64,000 nt of DNA from Terrimesophilobacter mesophilus (GCF_014200375.1 NZ_JACHBP010000001.1:1302001-1366000), one strand, 5' to 3'; counted from the stretch's first letter, positions 43,329-54,181 are shown. Translations and numbers: made by a program. Notes: generated by a model from the sequence alone, not told the origin.

Positions 43329-44399
43329 ATGCCCATTCGGGTTGCCATTGCCGGTGTCGGAAACTGCGCGAACGCGCTCATTCAGGGGATCACGTTCTAC
43401 CGTGACGCCGTGGAGCACGAGGTCATCCCCGGCCTCATGCACAACCGCCTCGGAGGCTTCGCGGTGAGCGACCTCGAGCTCGTCGCAGCGTTCGACGTCG
43501 ACGCGCTCAAAGTCGGAATCGAACTCTCCGAGGCCATCTGGGCGAGCCAGAACGACACGCTACGTTTCGCCGAGGTCGCGCCGACCGGTGTCGTCGTCCA
43601 GCGGGGTCCGACGCTCGATGGCCTGGGGGAGTACTACCGCGACACCATCGAGGAGTCGGATGCGCCCGCCGTCGACGTCGCTCAGGCGCTGCGCGACGCG
43701 AAGGTCGATGTGTTCGTGTGCTACCTCCCGGTGGGCTCCGACGCGGCCGTCAAGTTCTATGCCCAGGCGGCTATCGACTCGAAGGTCGCCTTCGTCAACG
43801 CGCTCCCCGTGTTCGTCGCGAGCGATCCGGAGTGGGCGGCGCGGTTCACCGACGCCGGCGTGCCGATCGTCGGAGACGACGTCAAGAGCCAGCTCGGAGC
43901 GACGATCACCCACCGGGTCCTCGCGCGGCTCTTCGAGCAGCGCGGCCTCGTGCTCGACCGCACATACCAGTTGAACGTCGGCGGCAACATGGACTTCAAG
44001 AACATGCTCGAACGCTCACGTCTCGAGTCGAAGAAGATCTCCAAGACCCAGGCCGTCACCAGCAACATCAGCGCCCACCTGGACCCGAAGAACGTGCACG
44101 TCGGCCCGAGCGACCACGTGCCGTGGCTCATCGACCGCAAGTTCGCGTTCGTGCGCCTCGAGGGCCACGGGTTCGGCAACGCGCCGACGAGCCTCGAGTA
44201 CAAGCTCGAGGTGTGGGACTCTCCGAACTCCGCCGGCGTCGTGATCGACGCCATCCGCGTCGCGAAGCTCGCCCTGGATGCCGGTGTCGGCGGGCCGCTC
44301 GTTGCGGCATCCGCCTACCTCATGAAGTCGCCGCCGGTCCAGCACCCGGACGAGGAGGCCCGCAGCCTGCTCGAGGAGTTCATCCGCAATCCCGACTAG
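43329..44399 (+). CDS. ino1: inositol-3-phosphate synthase
   Basis: 356-residue NAD-dependent enzyme making inositol-3-phosphate from glucose-6-phosphate, the first step to phosphatidylinositol and mycothiol. [14 protein letters not shown] (NAD loop), [31 protein letters not shown] and a [13 protein letters not shown] stretch are typical of the actinobacterial short form (about 360 residues). Its place beside rpsF matches mycobacteria. Confidence 0.95.
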   Translation: MPIRVAIAGVGNCANALIQGITFYRDAVEHEVIPGLMHNRLGGFAVSDLELVAAFDVDALKVGIELSEAIWASQNDTLRFAEVAPTGVVVQRGPTLDGLGEYYRDTIEESDAPAVDVAQALRDAKVDVFVCYLPVGSDAAVKFYAQAAIDSKVAFVNALPVFVASDPEWAARFTDAGVPIVGDDVKSQLGATITHRVLARLFEQRGLVLDRTYQLNVGGNMDFKNMLERSRLESKKISKTQAVTSNISAHLDPKNVHVGPSDHVPWLIDRKFAFVRLEGHGFGNAPTSLEYKLEVWDSPNSAGVVIDAIRVAKLALDAGVGGPLVAASAYLMKSPPVQHPDEEARSLLEEFIRNPD

Positions 44400-45820
44400 C
44401 GGGCTGCCCACCAGGCCCGGAGCCTGCGCTCTGCCTCCTCCTCGCCGAGCGGGCCATCCGACAGGCGCAGTTCGAGCAGGAACCGGTACGCCTCACCCAC
44501 CTCCCGGCCGGGCGAGAGCCCGAGAATCGCCATGATCTGCTCCCCGTCCAGGTCCGGGCGGATGGAGGCGAGCTCCTCTTCCTCGCCGAGCGCGGCGATG
44601 CGGTCCTCGAGATCGTCGTACGCGAAGGACAACCGGTCGGATTTCCGGCGATTCCGCGTCGTGACGTCGGCACGGGTCAGGATGTGCAGCCGCTCCAGCA
44701 GTGGCCCGGCGTCGCGCACGTAGCGGCGCACGGCGGAGTCTGTCCACGCGCCCTCCGTGTATCCGAAGAATCTCAGGTGCAGTTCGATGAGTCTCGCCAC
44801 GCCGGCCGTGCGATCCTTGTCGAACCGCAGTTCGCGCATCCGCTTCGCGGCGAGCTTCGCGCCCACGACGTCATGGTGGTGGAACGTGACCACCCCGCCC
44901 GGCTCCATGCGCTTAGTGGCCGGCTTGCCGATGTCGTGCAGGAGGGCGGCGATGCGCAGCGTGAGGTCCGGCGGCTCGCCCGGATGCCGCTCCCGTTCGA
45001 GCTGGATGGCCTGCTCGAGCACGGTGAGGCTGTGCTCGTAGACATCCTTGTGGTGGTGGTGCTCATCCACCTGGAGGCGCAGGGCCGGCAGCTCGGGCAG
45101 CACGATCTGGGCGATCCCCGAATCGACCATCAACTGCAGGCCGGCGCGAGGGGCCGGGGTGCACAGGAGTTTCGAGAACTCGTCTCTCACCCGCTCGCCC
45201 GACACGATCGAGAGGCGGTCGGCGAGGCCCTGCATCGCGTCGACGACCCGGTCGGTGACCTCGAATCCGAGTTGCGAGGTGAATCGCGCTGCCCGCATCA
45301 TCCGCAGCGGGTCGTCGCCGAACGAGGTCTCCGGCGCGCCGGGGGTGTCGAGCCTGCGCGCCAGGATGTCCTCGATTCCGCCCGAGGGGTCGACGAGCAC
45401 GAGCTCGGGGATCCGCAGTGCCATGGCGTTGACCGTGAAATCCCGGCGCACCAGGTCGCCTTCGAGTGTGTCGCCGAACTCGACCATCGGTTTGCGGGTC
45501 GCGCCGTCGTAGGCGTCGGTGCGATACGTCGTGATCTCGACCGTGTGCCCCTCGATGACCGCACCGATGGTTCCGAAGGCGCGACCGACATCCCAGTGCG
45601 CTTCGGCGAGCGGGCTGACGATGGCGAGGATGCGGTCGGGGTCGGCGGTCGTGGTGAAGTCAAGGTCGTTGAGGGGCGCACCGAGGAATGCGTCGCGAAC
45701 CGACCCGCCGACGAGCGCCAGTTCCTCGCCCGCCGCAGCGAACGCGTCCGCCATCCGGCTCACGTGGGATGAGGCTGCCAGCGACCCGAGCTGGGCGAGG
45801 GCCGCGGCGGCGCTTTCCAT
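44396..45820 (-). CDS. cca: CCA-adding tRNA nucleotidyltransferase
   Basis: 474-residue class II nucleotidyltransferase. [20 protein letters not shown] holds the G(G/S)xxR and DxD motifs; [11 protein letters not shown] and [13 protein letters not shown] complete the head; an HD domain ([19 protein letters not shown]) lies in the C-terminal half. Often labelled pcnA in this position of actinobacterial genomes. The stop overlaps the convergent ino1 stop. Confidence 0.94.
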   Translation of the reverse strand: MESAAAALAQLGSLAASSHVSRMADAFAAAGEELALVGGSVRDAFLGAPLNDLDFTTTADPDRILAIVSPLAEAHWDVGRAFGTIGAVIEGHTVEITTYRTDAYDGATRKPMVEFGDTLEGDLVRRDFTVNAMALRIPELVLVDPSGGIEDILARRLDTPGAPETSFGDDPLRMMRAARFTSQLGFEVTDRVVDAMQGLADRLSIVSGERVRDEFSKLLCTPAPRAGLQLMVDSGIAQIVLPELPALRLQVDEHHHHKDVYEHSLTVLEQAIQLERERHPGEPPDLTLRIAALLHDIGKPATKRMEPGGVVTFHHHDVVGAKLAAKRMRELRFDKDRTAGVARLIELHLRFFGYTEGAWTDSAVRRYVRDAGPLLERLHILTRADVTTRNRRKSDRLSFAYDDLEDRIAALGEEEELASIRPDLDGEQIMAILGLSPGREVGEAYRFLLELRLSDGPLGEEEAERRLRAWWAAR

Positions 45821-45898
45821 GGCTTCAAGACTACTCAGCCGGTGGCCAATAGAATCGCTTCAAGCCGTCCGGGGAAACGCCAGGGCCGGCGTCCACCT

Positions 45899-47956
45899 AT
45901 GAGACTCATTCCATTCCTGCTTGCGCTCGGCCTCGCCGTCGGTGGGGCCGCCGTGCCCGCCGCACCGGCGCCGATCGATGATGGTGGCGTGACGATCGTG
46001 GCGGCGGCGAGCGACCCCACCGGCGTGCACCGGGGACAAGCGCTCCGGGTGTCCGGCACAATCACGAATTCCAGCAAGCAGGCCATGGATGCCGGCACGG
46101 CGACCGTGTACCTGTCCACCATTCCGCTCACGACAAGAGCGAGCGTCGAGCACTGGCTCGCCTCCGACGACTCAGACGCCGACCAGTCGCTCGGAGCCGC
46201 CGTCGCCACGCTCGCGATCGGGGAGCTCGCTCCCGGCCAGGTCAGGTCGTTCACGCTGAGCGTTCCCCCGTCATCCGTCAAACTCCCCGGGGGAGGAATC
46301 GGGGTGTTTCCCGCCGCCGTGCGCCTCTCGACCGGTTCGGTCGTCCTCGACACGTCCAGGAGTGTGGTCGTCGGCGTCCCCACCGACACCGAGGCGCAGG
46401 TGAAGCTCGCGATCGCGACGTCGATCGTCGCGCCGTCGACCCCGACAGGACTTCTGGATGCTGCAACGCTCGAGACGCTGACCGCACCGGGTGGGATGCT
46501 CTACCGCGAGCTCGACGTCGCTCTGGAACATCCGGTGGCGATCGGAGTCGACCCGATGATCGTCGCGTCGATCAGGCTCCTCGGCGACACGGCATCCGAG
46601 TCTGCGCGCGACTGGCTGCTGAGACTCGAGTCGGCATCGAATGACCTGTTCCTGCTGCCGTACGCCGACGCGGACCCCGTGCTCGAGCGACAGGCCGGAG
46701 CCCGTACGCCGCTCGTCCCCCTGTCGTTCCCCATCGACGGGTCGCGATTCCCCGAACCGCCCTCCGGCACCGCGCAACCGACCGACCCTGCCGCGCCACC
46801 GGCCACAGGCATCCCCACCGCCCAGGATCTCGTCGCGCTGCCGTCCGCGATCGACGGGATCGCGTGGCCGGCCGGGACGGTGACGGAGAAGGACCTCGAT
46901 TTCCTCGCCGCGGGAGGCTATTCCCGGACCATCGTCCCCTCATCGAATCTGACCGCGTTGCCCGTCTCGTCTCCCAACGTGACGATCGGCTCCCACGCGC
47001 TCACCGTCTCGGATGCCGAGGTGTCAGAACTGCTGGGCGACGCCGCCGGAGCCACGAACGAGGGCGAGTGGGCTCATGCCGCATCCTCGCTCGCGGGAGT
47101 CCTCGCGGTCACGGCGGCGCACAGCCCCGGCGCCACCGTGTTCGCCGCCCTCGATCGGTACCCGGCGTCATCCGCCACCAGGCTCGGTGCGAGCCTCAGT
47201 GCCATCGAGTCGCTTCCCTGGGTCGCATCGACGGCGCTCGGCGAAGCGCTGGCCCTCCCTGCAGCCAAGGCGAAGCTCGCGAGTGTCGACCCGGGTACCG
47301 ACCGAGTCGCTCTTTCCGCCCGCATGCTCGAATCCGAACAGGACACGACGAGTTTCTCGTCCGTCGCCAACGACCCGGCTCTCATCACCGGACCGCAACG
47401 TCTGGCCCTGCTCTCGCTGTTCTCGTCCTCCACGGTCGCCGACCCCGCATCCTGGGAGTCCGCAGCGGACGCGTTCCTGCAGCAGAACGATGCGCTGCGG
47501 TCCTCGGTGCACATCCCCGAGAGCAGCACCATAAATTTCCCCCAGGAAAAGGGCAACCTTCCGATCGCCGTCCGTAATGAGCTGGATGTGCCGGTGACGG
47601 TCTACGTCACCGTCCAGCCCGAGCGGGCGATCCTCGATGTCCTGAACACGCGCGTCAAACTGACGATCGAAGCCAACTCTCAGGCGAAGGCATCCGTGCC
47701 TGTGCAGTCGATCGCCAACGGGGAGGTGCTCACGAGGGTGAGCCTGTCGAGCGGGACCGGCGCGCAGATCTCGATGCCGACGTACGTGGTGTTGAATGTC
47801 CAGGCCGGTTGGGAAGCCGTCCTGACCGTCATTCTCGCCGTCATCGTCGTCATCCTGTTCGCCGCCGGCATCTGGCGCACTGTGCTTCGCCGACGCAGGG
47901 CGCGCGCGCAACGACTCGAATCGAGCCTGCCTGAAACCGAGGGGGGCACGGCGTGA
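45899..47956 (+). CDS. DUF6049 membrane-anchored exported protein
   Basis: 685 residues. Signal peptide (MRLIPFLLALGLAVGGAAVP), long extracellular part starting with an Ig-like or NPCBM-like segment (LRVSGTITNSSKQAMDAG), C-terminal membrane helix (VLTVILAVIVVILFAAGIW) and a basic cytosolic tail. Orthologue by position of mycobacterial Rv3909, in front of murJ. Function unknown; its coupling to murJ (GTGA overlap) suggests envelope assembly. GTG 45842 would add 19 residues. Confidence 0.85.
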   Translation: MRLIPFLLALGLAVGGAAVPAAPAPIDDGGVTIVAAASDPTGVHRGQALRVSGTITNSSKQAMDAGTATVYLSTIPLTTRASVEHWLASDDSDADQSLGAAVATLAIGELAPGQVRSFTLSVPPSSVKLPGGGIGVFPAAVRLSTGSVVLDTSRSVVVGVPTDTEAQVKLAIATSIVAPSTPTGLLDAATLETLTAPGGMLYRELDVALEHPVAIGVDPMIVASIRLLGDTASESARDWLLRLESASNDLFLLPYADADPVLERQAGARTPLVPLSFPIDGSRFPEPPSGTAQPTDPAAPPATGIPTAQDLVALPSAIDGIAWPAGTVTEKDLDFLAAGGYSRTIVPSSNLTALPVSSPNVTIGSHALTVSDAEVSELLGDAAGATNEGEWAHAASSLAGVLAVTAAHSPGATVFAALDRYPASSATRLGASLSAIESLPWVASTALGEALALPAAKAKLASVDPGTDRVALSARMLESEQDTTSFSSVANDPALITGPQRLALLSLFSSSTVADPASWESAADAFLQQNDALRSSVHIPESSTINFPQEKGNLPIAVRNELDVPVTVYVTVQPERAILDVLNTRVKLTIEANSQAKASVPVQSIANGEVLTRVSLSSGTGAQISMPTYVVLNVQAGWEAVLTVILAVIVVILFAAGIWRTVLRRRRARAQRLESSLPETEGGTA

Positions 47957-49617
47957 CGGAGCCGGGCGATGAGATCCGACCCTCACGGCTCGGAGCGGCG
48001 AGCGTCGTGCTCGCCTCCGGAACCATCGTGTCCCGGATCCTCGGGTTCGTCCGCGTCGTCGTCCTCGCGGCCGCCATCGGGCAGGTGGCGAGTGCCAGCG
48101 CAGATGCGTTCGCGATCGCGAACCAACTCCCGAACAGCATCTACGCGCTCACCGTCGGTGGACTGCTGAGCGCCGTTCTCGTGCCGCAGATCGTGCGCGC
48201 GGGCAAGAATCCGGATGGCGGGGCCGCCTACATCAACAAGGTCATCACCCTCGGTATCCTCGTCTTCGCCACGGTCACCATCATCGCCGTCATCGCGGCG
48301 CCGGCGCTCGTCGAGCTGTACTCGCATTCCTCCGACAGCGGCCGGGGATTCAGTCCGGAGACGCTCGCGCTCGCCACGACGTTCGCGTACCTGTGCCTCC
48401 CTCAGGTCTTCTTCTATGCCCTGTACAGCCTGCTGAGCGAGACGCTCAATGCGCGGAACGTCTTCGGACCGTTCGCCTGGGCACCCGTCATCAACAACGT
48501 CGTCTCGATTGCGGGCATCGTCGTGTTCATGATCCTGTTCGGTGATGCGCAGCAGAACCGCATGGTCGACGTCTGGTCGGGTGACCGCATCCTGCTGCTC
48601 GCCGGCACCGCGACACTCGGCGTGGCCGCGCAGGCCATAGTGGTCGTCGGATTCTGGAAGCGGGCCGGCCTGCGGTATCGCCCGGATTTCCGGTGGCGCG
48701 GAGTCGGGCTTGCGACGACGGGAAAGGCCACCGGCTGGCTGTTCGGGATGATCATCGTCACGCAGCTCGCCGCGATCGTGCAGAGCCAGGTGGCGACGCT
48801 CGCCTCCGGCACGGCGGCATCGATCGCCGCGCTGCAGTACTCGTGGTTGATCTTCATGCTGCCGCACTCCGTCGTGGCCGTCTCCATCGCGACCGCCTAC
48901 TTCACGAGGATGAGCGGGCACGCAGCGCGGAGCGACCTGCTGTCGCTGCGGAGCGACCTCTCCGCGTCACTGCGCGGAATCGGGTTGATCATGGTGTTCT
49001 CCACGGTCGCGCTCGCCGTCGTCGCCTACCCGTTCGCCCGTTTCTTCGAATCGCGTTTCGACAATGTTCAGGCGATGGGCAACGTCATCCTCGGATTCCT
49101 GCCCGGTCTCGTGCTGTTCAGCGCGCTGTTCGTGGTGCAGAGGGTGTTCTACTCCCTCGGGGATACGAGGACGCCGTTCTTCCTGCAGCTCCTGCAGTCG
49201 GTCATCTTCGCGGGCGGCTCGCTCGCCTGCATCCTCCTCCCCAGCGAATGGATCGCGGTGGGTATCGCCGTCGCCACGAGCGTCGCCGGCGGTTCCCAGG
49301 CGATCGTCGCGCTCGTGCTCGTGCGCAGGAGGCTCGGCGGCCATGGCGGCCTTCGGGTCGTCAGACGCCACGTCCAGTACCTCGGCCTGGCGGTCGTCGC
49401 CGCGGCCGCCGGCCTTGTCGTCCTGCTGTTGCTCGGCGGGCTGAACGCCGGCGGCTTCGCACAGTCGGGGCAGCTCGCGGCGTTCCTGTCGATCATGGCG
49501 ATCGGCGCCGTCATGGCCGCCGTGTACGGGGGTCTCCTGCTCCTGTTCCGCAACCCGGAACTCTCCGTCGTGCAGCGGGCGCTCGTGCGGCGGTTCGCGC
49601 GGAGGGCTGAGGAATAG
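47953..49617 (+). CDS. murJ: MurJ, lipid II flippase
   Basis: 554-residue MOP-superfamily transporter with about 14 membrane segments. VSRILGFVRVVVLAAAIG and NQLPNSIYALTVGGLLSAVLVP carry the conserved Arg and Pro/Gly of MurJ helices. Lacks the long pseudokinase extension of the mycobacterial protein. GTG start overlaps the previous stop. Confidence 0.93.
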   Translation: MTEPGDEIRPSRLGAASVVLASGTIVSRILGFVRVVVLAAAIGQVASASADAFAIANQLPNSIYALTVGGLLSAVLVPQIVRAGKNPDGGAAYINKVITLGILVFATVTIIAVIAAPALVELYSHSSDSGRGFSPETLALATTFAYLCLPQVFFYALYSLLSETLNARNVFGPFAWAPVINNVVSIAGIVVFMILFGDAQQNRMVDVWSGDRILLLAGTATLGVAAQAIVVVGFWKRAGLRYRPDFRWRGVGLATTGKATGWLFGMIIVTQLAAIVQSQVATLASGTAASIAALQYSWLIFMLPHSVVAVSIATAYFTRMSGHAARSDLLSLRSDLSASLRGIGLIMVFSTVALAVVAYPFARFFESRFDNVQAMGNVILGFLPGLVLFSALFVVQRVFYSLGDTRTPFFLQLLQSVIFAGGSLACILLPSEWIAVGIAVATSVAGGSQAIVALVLVRRRLGGHGGLRVVRRHVQYLGLAVVAAAAGLVVLLLLGGLNAGGFAQSGQLAAFLSIMAIGAVMAAVYGGLLLLFRNPELSVVQRALVRRFARRAEE

Positions 49618-49670
49618 GCGCCGAATAGGATGTGTTGTAGCCAGTGGCAACAGCAAAGGGGACACCAACA

Positions 49671-50639
49671 GTGCGCCAACTCATCATCGTCGGGTCGGGT
49701 CCGGCCGGATACACGGCCGCGATCTATGCGGCCCGTGCCAACCTCTCGCCCCTGCTCATCGCGAGTTCTGTCACGGCGGGCGGTGAGCTCATGAACACGA
49801 CGGATGTCGAAAACTACCCCGGATTCCCCGACGGAGTCCAGGGGCCGGAACTCATGGACCTGTTCCAGAAGCAGGCCGAGCGGTTCGGCACCGAGGTCGT
49901 GCTGGACGATGTCGTGAAGTTCGAGCTCGAGGGGGACGTCAAGCGGGTCACCCTCGGCTCCGGCGCCGTCGAGGAGGCACTCGCCGTCATCTACGCGACC
50001 GGTTCCGCCTACCGCAAGCTCGGCATCGAGGGTGAGGATCGACTGAGCGGTCACGGTGTCTCCTGGTGTGCGACCTGTGACGGGTTCTTCTTCCGCGAGA
50101 AGGTCATCGCCGTCGTCGGAGGTGGCGATTCCGCCATGGAGGAGGCCACCTTCCTCACAAAGTTCGCCTCGAAGGTGTACGTGATCCACCGGAGCGACAG
50201 TTTCCGCGCATCCGAGATCATGCTCGATCGTGCGAAGGAGAATCCGAAGATCGAATTCCTCACCAACAAGGTCGTCGAGAGGATCGACGGGGACGAACTG
50301 GTCTCCCACATCGTCCTGCGCGACACGGTCGACGGGACCGAGTCCACGCTCGATCTCAACGGGCTGTTCATCGCCGTCGGGAGCGACCCGCGCGTGCACC
50401 TCGTCCATGGGCAGCTCGCCCTGACCGAGCACGGGACGATCGCGGTCGACGGACGCACATCCCGCACGAACATCCCCGGCGTCTTCGCCGCGGGGGACGT
50501 GCTCGACCCGACCTACCGCCAGGCGGTCACCGCCGCAGGATCCGGTACGGTCGCCGCACTCGACGCGGAGCACTACCTCGCGTCGCTTCCTCGTGAGGTC
50601 GTGGCGAAGGCGGCGGAATCCGCTTCCGTTCCGGCCTGA
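49671..50639 (+). CDS. trxB: thioredoxin-disulfide reductase
   Basis: 322-residue FAD/NADPH enzyme. FAD loop GSGPAGYTAAIYAARANL, redox pair in WCATCDG, NADPH loop VVGGGDSAMEEA. GTG 49671 is preferred, with AAAGGGGA upstream; GTG 49644 would add nine residues. Followed by trxA after 33 bases. Confidence 0.95.
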   Translation: MRQLIIVGSGPAGYTAAIYAARANLSPLLIASSVTAGGELMNTTDVENYPGFPDGVQGPELMDLFQKQAERFGTEVVLDDVVKFELEGDVKRVTLGSGAVEEALAVIYATGSAYRKLGIEGEDRLSGHGVSWCATCDGFFFREKVIAVVGGGDSAMEEATFLTKFASKVYVIHRSDSFRASEIMLDRAKENPKIEFLTNKVVERIDGDELVSHIVLRDTVDGTESTLDLNGLFIAVGSDPRVHLVHGQLALTEHGTIAVDGRTSRTNIPGVFAAGDVLDPTYRQAVTAAGSGTVAALDAEHYLASLPREVVAKAAESASVPA

Positions 50640-50672
50640 ACCACCATCAGAACAACAAGGAGAGAACCACTC

Positions 50673-50999
50673 ATGTCAACAGCCACCGATGTCACCGATG
50701 CCACCTTCGACGAGGAGGTGCTCCAGTCGACGACCCCCGTCCTCGTGGACTTCTGGGCGGACTGGTGCGGCCCGTGTCGCGCGGTGTCTCCCATCCTCGA
50801 CCAGATCGCGGCCGAGAACCCGGACAAGATCCGACTCGTCAAGGTCGACGTCGACGCGAACCCGCAGGTCGCGATGAAGTACCAGATCACGTCCATCCCG
50901 GCCATGAAGGTGTACCAGGGCGGCGAGGTCGTCAAGACCGTCATCGGTGCGATGCCGAAGCCGGCTCTCGAGGCGCAGCTCGCCGACTTCCTCAAGTAG
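50673..50999 (+). CDS. trxA: thioredoxin
   Basis: 108 residues, the full family length. DFWADWCGPCRAVSPIL has the active-site pair, the cis-Pro is in TSIPAMKVY. AAGGAGAG precedes the ATG. Reduced by the TrxB encoded in front of it. Confidence 0.97.
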   Translation: MSTATDVTDATFDEEVLQSTTPVLVDFWADWCGPCRAVSPILDQIAAENPDKIRLVKVDVDANPQVAMKYQITSIPAMKVYQGGEVVKTVIGAMPKPALEAQLADFLK

Positions 51000-51056
51000 G
51001 TCGCGGCCTCGTCGATGCGGCGAGAGGGCACGGCCGATGCCCTTTATCCTTGAGGG

Positions 51057-52298
51057 ATGGCTGGACGCCCGATCGGAGACAGCGACCCCGACCCCTGGAA
51101 GGGTCGCTATGCGGCGCGCACGGCCGGCCTGAGCGCCTCCGAGGTGCGCGCCCTGTTCGCCGTCGCCTCCAGGCCCGAGGTCGTTTCTCTCGCCGGCGGT
51201 ATGCCCTTCGTCTCCGCACTCCCGACCGAACTCGTGACGGGTTCGGTCGACCGGGTCCTGCGCGAGCGCGGACCGGTGGCGCTCCAGTACGGGTCCGGCC
51301 AGGGTGACCCGACCCTTCGGGAACAGATCCTCGAGGTCATGGCGCTCGAGGGCATCCGGGGACGCGCAGCGGATGTCGTGGTCACGACGGGGTCGCAGCA
51401 CGCCCTCGAACTGCTCGCGAAGCTGTTCCTCGACCCCGGAGACGTCGTGCTCGCCGAGGGGCCGAGCTATGTCACGGCGCTCGTCGTGTTCCGTTCGTTC
51501 CAGGCCGACGTGAGCCACGTGCTCATGGATGAGCACGGGCTGGTTCCCGACGCCCTCCGCGAGCGCATCGCTGCCCTGGCGGCGGCTGGACGCGTTCCGA
51601 AGCTCCTGTACACCGTCCCGACCTTCAACAACCCGGCCGGCGTGACGCTCTCTGCGGATCGGCGCCGCGAGATCCTTCAGATCGCACGGGAGAACGGCAT
51701 CCTCGTGATCGAGGACAACCCGTATGGCCTTCTCTACTTTGGTTCGCCGCCCCCGGACGCGCTGCGCTCGATCGACGATGGCATCGTCTACCTCGGGACC
51801 TTCTCGAAGACCCTCGCTCCCGGACTTCGGGTCGGCTGGGCTCTCGCTCCCTCCGATATCAGAGATAAACTCATCTTAGCGAACGAGGCGGCCGTCCTGT
51901 CGCCGAGCTCGTTCACCCAGCTCGTCGTCTCGGAGTACCTGGACACCGCCGACTGGCGCGCCCAGATCGCGACTTTCCGCGGCGTGTACGAGGCGAGAAG
52001 GGATGCGCTCCTCGCCGCCCTCGCCGAGTTCCTCCCCGACCTTCACTGGACGATTCCAGATGGCGGTTTCTACGTATGGCTGACGCTCCCGGAGGCGTTG
52101 GATGCCAGCGCGATGCTCCCTCGTGCCGTGGCCGACCTCGTCGCCTACACTCCTGGATCCGCGTTCTTCGCCGACGGGAACGGCCGCAACAACATCCGGC
52201 TTTCCTTCTCCTACCCGACGCCCGAGTTCATCCGCGAAGGCATCCGCAGGCTTGCCTCGGTCATCGACGCCGAGAAGGCCGCGTTCGCCAGGGGGTGA
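51057..52298 (+). CDS. PLP-dependent aminotransferase (2-aminoadipate/MocR type)
   Basis: 413-residue fold type I aminotransferase. VSLAGGMPF, YGSGQGDPTLREQI, TVPTFNNPAGVTLS and the PLP-lysine motif LGTFSKTLAPGLRVGW belong to the group with LysN/2-aminoadipate transaminases and MocR C-domains. The MocR-type winged helix is absent. It takes the place where mycobacteria have cwlM. Substrate unknown. Confidence 0.88.
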   Translation: MAGRPIGDSDPDPWKGRYAARTAGLSASEVRALFAVASRPEVVSLAGGMPFVSALPTELVTGSVDRVLRERGPVALQYGSGQGDPTLREQILEVMALEGIRGRAADVVVTTGSQHALELLAKLFLDPGDVVLAEGPSYVTALVVFRSFQADVSHVLMDEHGLVPDALRERIAALAAAGRVPKLLYTVPTFNNPAGVTLSADRRREILQIARENGILVIEDNPYGLLYFGSPPPDALRSIDDGIVYLGTFSKTLAPGLRVGWALAPSDIRDKLILANEAAVLSPSSFTQLVVSEYLDTADWRAQIATFRGVYEARRDALLAALAEFLPDLHWTIPDGGFYVWLTLPEALDASAMLPRAVADLVAYTPGSAFFADGNGRNNIRLSFSYPTPEFIREGIRRLASVIDAEKAAFARG

Positions 52299-52304
52299 AG
52301 CCGC

Positions 52305-53261
52305 TCAGGAGTAGCCGTGCTCTCCGAGTTCCCCGAGAACCCGGTTGAGATCGGAAATGCTCGCGAAATCGATCGCGATGGTCCCCTTGCTCGCCCCGAG
52401 CGAGATCCTGACGCGCGTGTTCAGCCGATCCCCGAGGCGTTCCGCGATCTCGTCGAGCTGTGCCTGGCGCTTGCCCCTGGTCGGGCGCGCGGGTCGCGCC
52501 GGCTTCACCGAAACGAGCCCCGCCGCCGCCTCCGCACCCCGGACGGTGAGATCCTCGTTGACGATCTTGTCGGCGAGCTTCTCCATCGCGGCGTCATCGC
52601 CTGCAGCAAGGACGGCGCGCGCGTGACCGGCGCTCAGCACGCCTGACGCCACCCGCTTCTGGACAGACGCCGGCAGCTTCAGCAGGCGAATGGTGTTGGT
52701 GATCTGCGGACGGGACCGCCCGATCCTGGTGGCGAGCTGTTCCTGGGTGATGCCGAAGTCTGCCAGAAGCTGCTGGTAGGCCGACGCCTCCTCGAGAGGG
52801 TTGAGGTCGGCTCGGTGCAGGTTCTCCAGGAGCGCATCACGCAGCATCGCGTCGTCGGCGGTGTTCTTGATGACGGCAGGGATCGAGGAGAGCCCGAGCT
52901 CCTTCGTCGCCCGCAGGCGGCGCTCGCCCATGATGAGTTCGAACTTCGCCGCACCGGCTCCGACCGCGCCGGCCTCCCCGGCGATCGGACGGACCACGAT
53001 CGGCTGCAGTACTCCGACCTCGCGGATCGAGGCGACGAGCTCATCGAGCTTCTCCCGGGAGAAGTCGGTCCTCGGCTGCACAGCGTTCGGCACGATGTCG
53101 TCCGGCGAGAGGTTGACCAGTCTCGCGCCCGGGACCGCGAGCAGCCCGGTGCTGCCCTCGGCCGGGAAGAACACGTCGACCGGTCGCTGAGGGGACCTTT
53201 CATCCGTCGGGATCAGCGCGCCGATCCCTCGCCCGAGTCCGGTTCTCTTCGCTGCAGCCAT
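52305..53261 (-). CDS. parB: ParB, chromosome partition protein
   Basis: 318-residue CTP-dependent clamp. RTGLGRGIGALIP start, GERRLRATKELGLSSIPAVI is the CTP-binding GERRxRA motif, helix-turn-helix ITQEQLATRIGRSRPQITN, C-terminal dimer part. Start overlaps the parA stop (TGATG). Its parS sites are at 54174 and 54906. Confidence 0.96.
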   Translation of the reverse strand: MAAAKRTGLGRGIGALIPTDERSPQRPVDVFFPAEGSTGLLAVPGARLVNLSPDDIVPNAVQPRTDFSREKLDELVASIREVGVLQPIVVRPIAGEAGAVGAGAAKFELIMGERRLRATKELGLSSIPAVIKNTADDAMLRDALLENLHRADLNPLEEASAYQQLLADFGITQEQLATRIGRSRPQITNTIRLLKLPASVQKRVASGVLSAGHARAVLAAGDDAAMEKLADKIVNEDLTVRGAEAAAGLVSVKPARPARPTRGKRQAQLDEIAERLGDRLNTRVRISLGASKGTIAIDFASISDLNRVLGELGEHGYS

Positions 53262-54181
53262 CAGTGCTGGACTCCTCTGTGTGCGATCTCTGCGGCCGCC
53301 TCTCGATATGAGAGCGCCCCGGTCGAATTCATGTCGTAGCTGATGACGCTCTGCCCGTAACTCGGCGCCTCGGAGATGCGCACGGAACGCGGAATGAGAG
53401 CGTCGAGGACCTCCCTCGGGAAGTGCTCCCTGACATCCGCAACGACCTGGTTGGCGAGATTCGTGCGCGAGTCGTACATCGTCATGAGGATCGTCGAGAC
53501 GGCGAGGTTCGGATTCAGGTGGCGTTCGATGAGGCTGATGTTGGACAGCAGCTGGCTGAGACCCTCGAGCGCGTAGTACTCGCACTGGATCGGGATGAGG
53601 ACTTCCGTCGCGGCGACGAACGCGTTGATCGTGAGCAGTCCGAGCGATGGCGGACAGTCGATGAAGACGTAGTGGAACGGCTCGGCGGACTCCTCGAGGT
53701 ATTTCTCGAGCGCCGTGTGCAGCCGCTGCTCCCTCGCCACGAGGGAAACGAGCTCGATCTCCGCTCCGGCGAGGTGAATAGTCGCCGGTGCGCAGTACAG
53801 CGTCTCGAACTCCGGGCTCCTCTGGACGACTCCCGCCATCGGCTCATCGTTGATGATGACGTCGTAGACGCTCGGCGTCTCGGCTCGGTGTTCTACCCCG
53901 AGCGCCGTGGATGCGTTGCCCTGCGGGTCGAGGTCGATCACGAGGACCCGCGCGCCGGAGGCCGCGAGCGCAGCGGCCAGGTTCACGGTCGTCGTCGTCT
54001 TGCCGACTCCGCCCTTCTGGTTGGCCACGGTGAAGACCCGCGTCGTCGGAGGGAGCGGAAGCACCTGCGCCGAGAGCGCGCGGCGGCGGCGAGTGAGGTC
54101 GGCGATCTCGCGCGCGAGTGGTGCGGAGTCATCCGAGAGCGCGGGGTCGACCACGTCGGTCGCCTCGTCAGGATGTTTCAC
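53261..54181 (-). CDS. parA: ParA, chromosome partition ATPase
   Basis: 306-residue Walker-type ATPase. Deviant Walker A VANQKGGVGKTTTTVNLAA, VLVIDLDPQGNAS, FIDCPPSLGLLT. The only possible start is GTG 54181, since a stop lies 15 bases upstream in frame; this GTG is the centre of a parS site. Confidence 0.95.
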   Translation of the reverse strand: MKHPDEATDVVDPALSDDSAPLAREIADLTRRRRALSAQVLPLPPTTRVFTVANQKGGVGKTTTTVNLAAALAASGARVLVIDLDPQGNASTALGVEHRAETPSVYDVIINDEPMAGVVQRSPEFETLYCAPATIHLAGAEIELVSLVAREQRLHTALEKYLEESAEPFHYVFIDCPPSLGLLTINAFVAATEVLIPIQCEYYALEGLSQLLSNISLIERHLNPNLAVSTILMTMYDSRTNLANQVVADVREHFPREVLDALIPRSVRISEAPSYGQSVISYDMNSTGALSYREAAAEIAHRGVQH

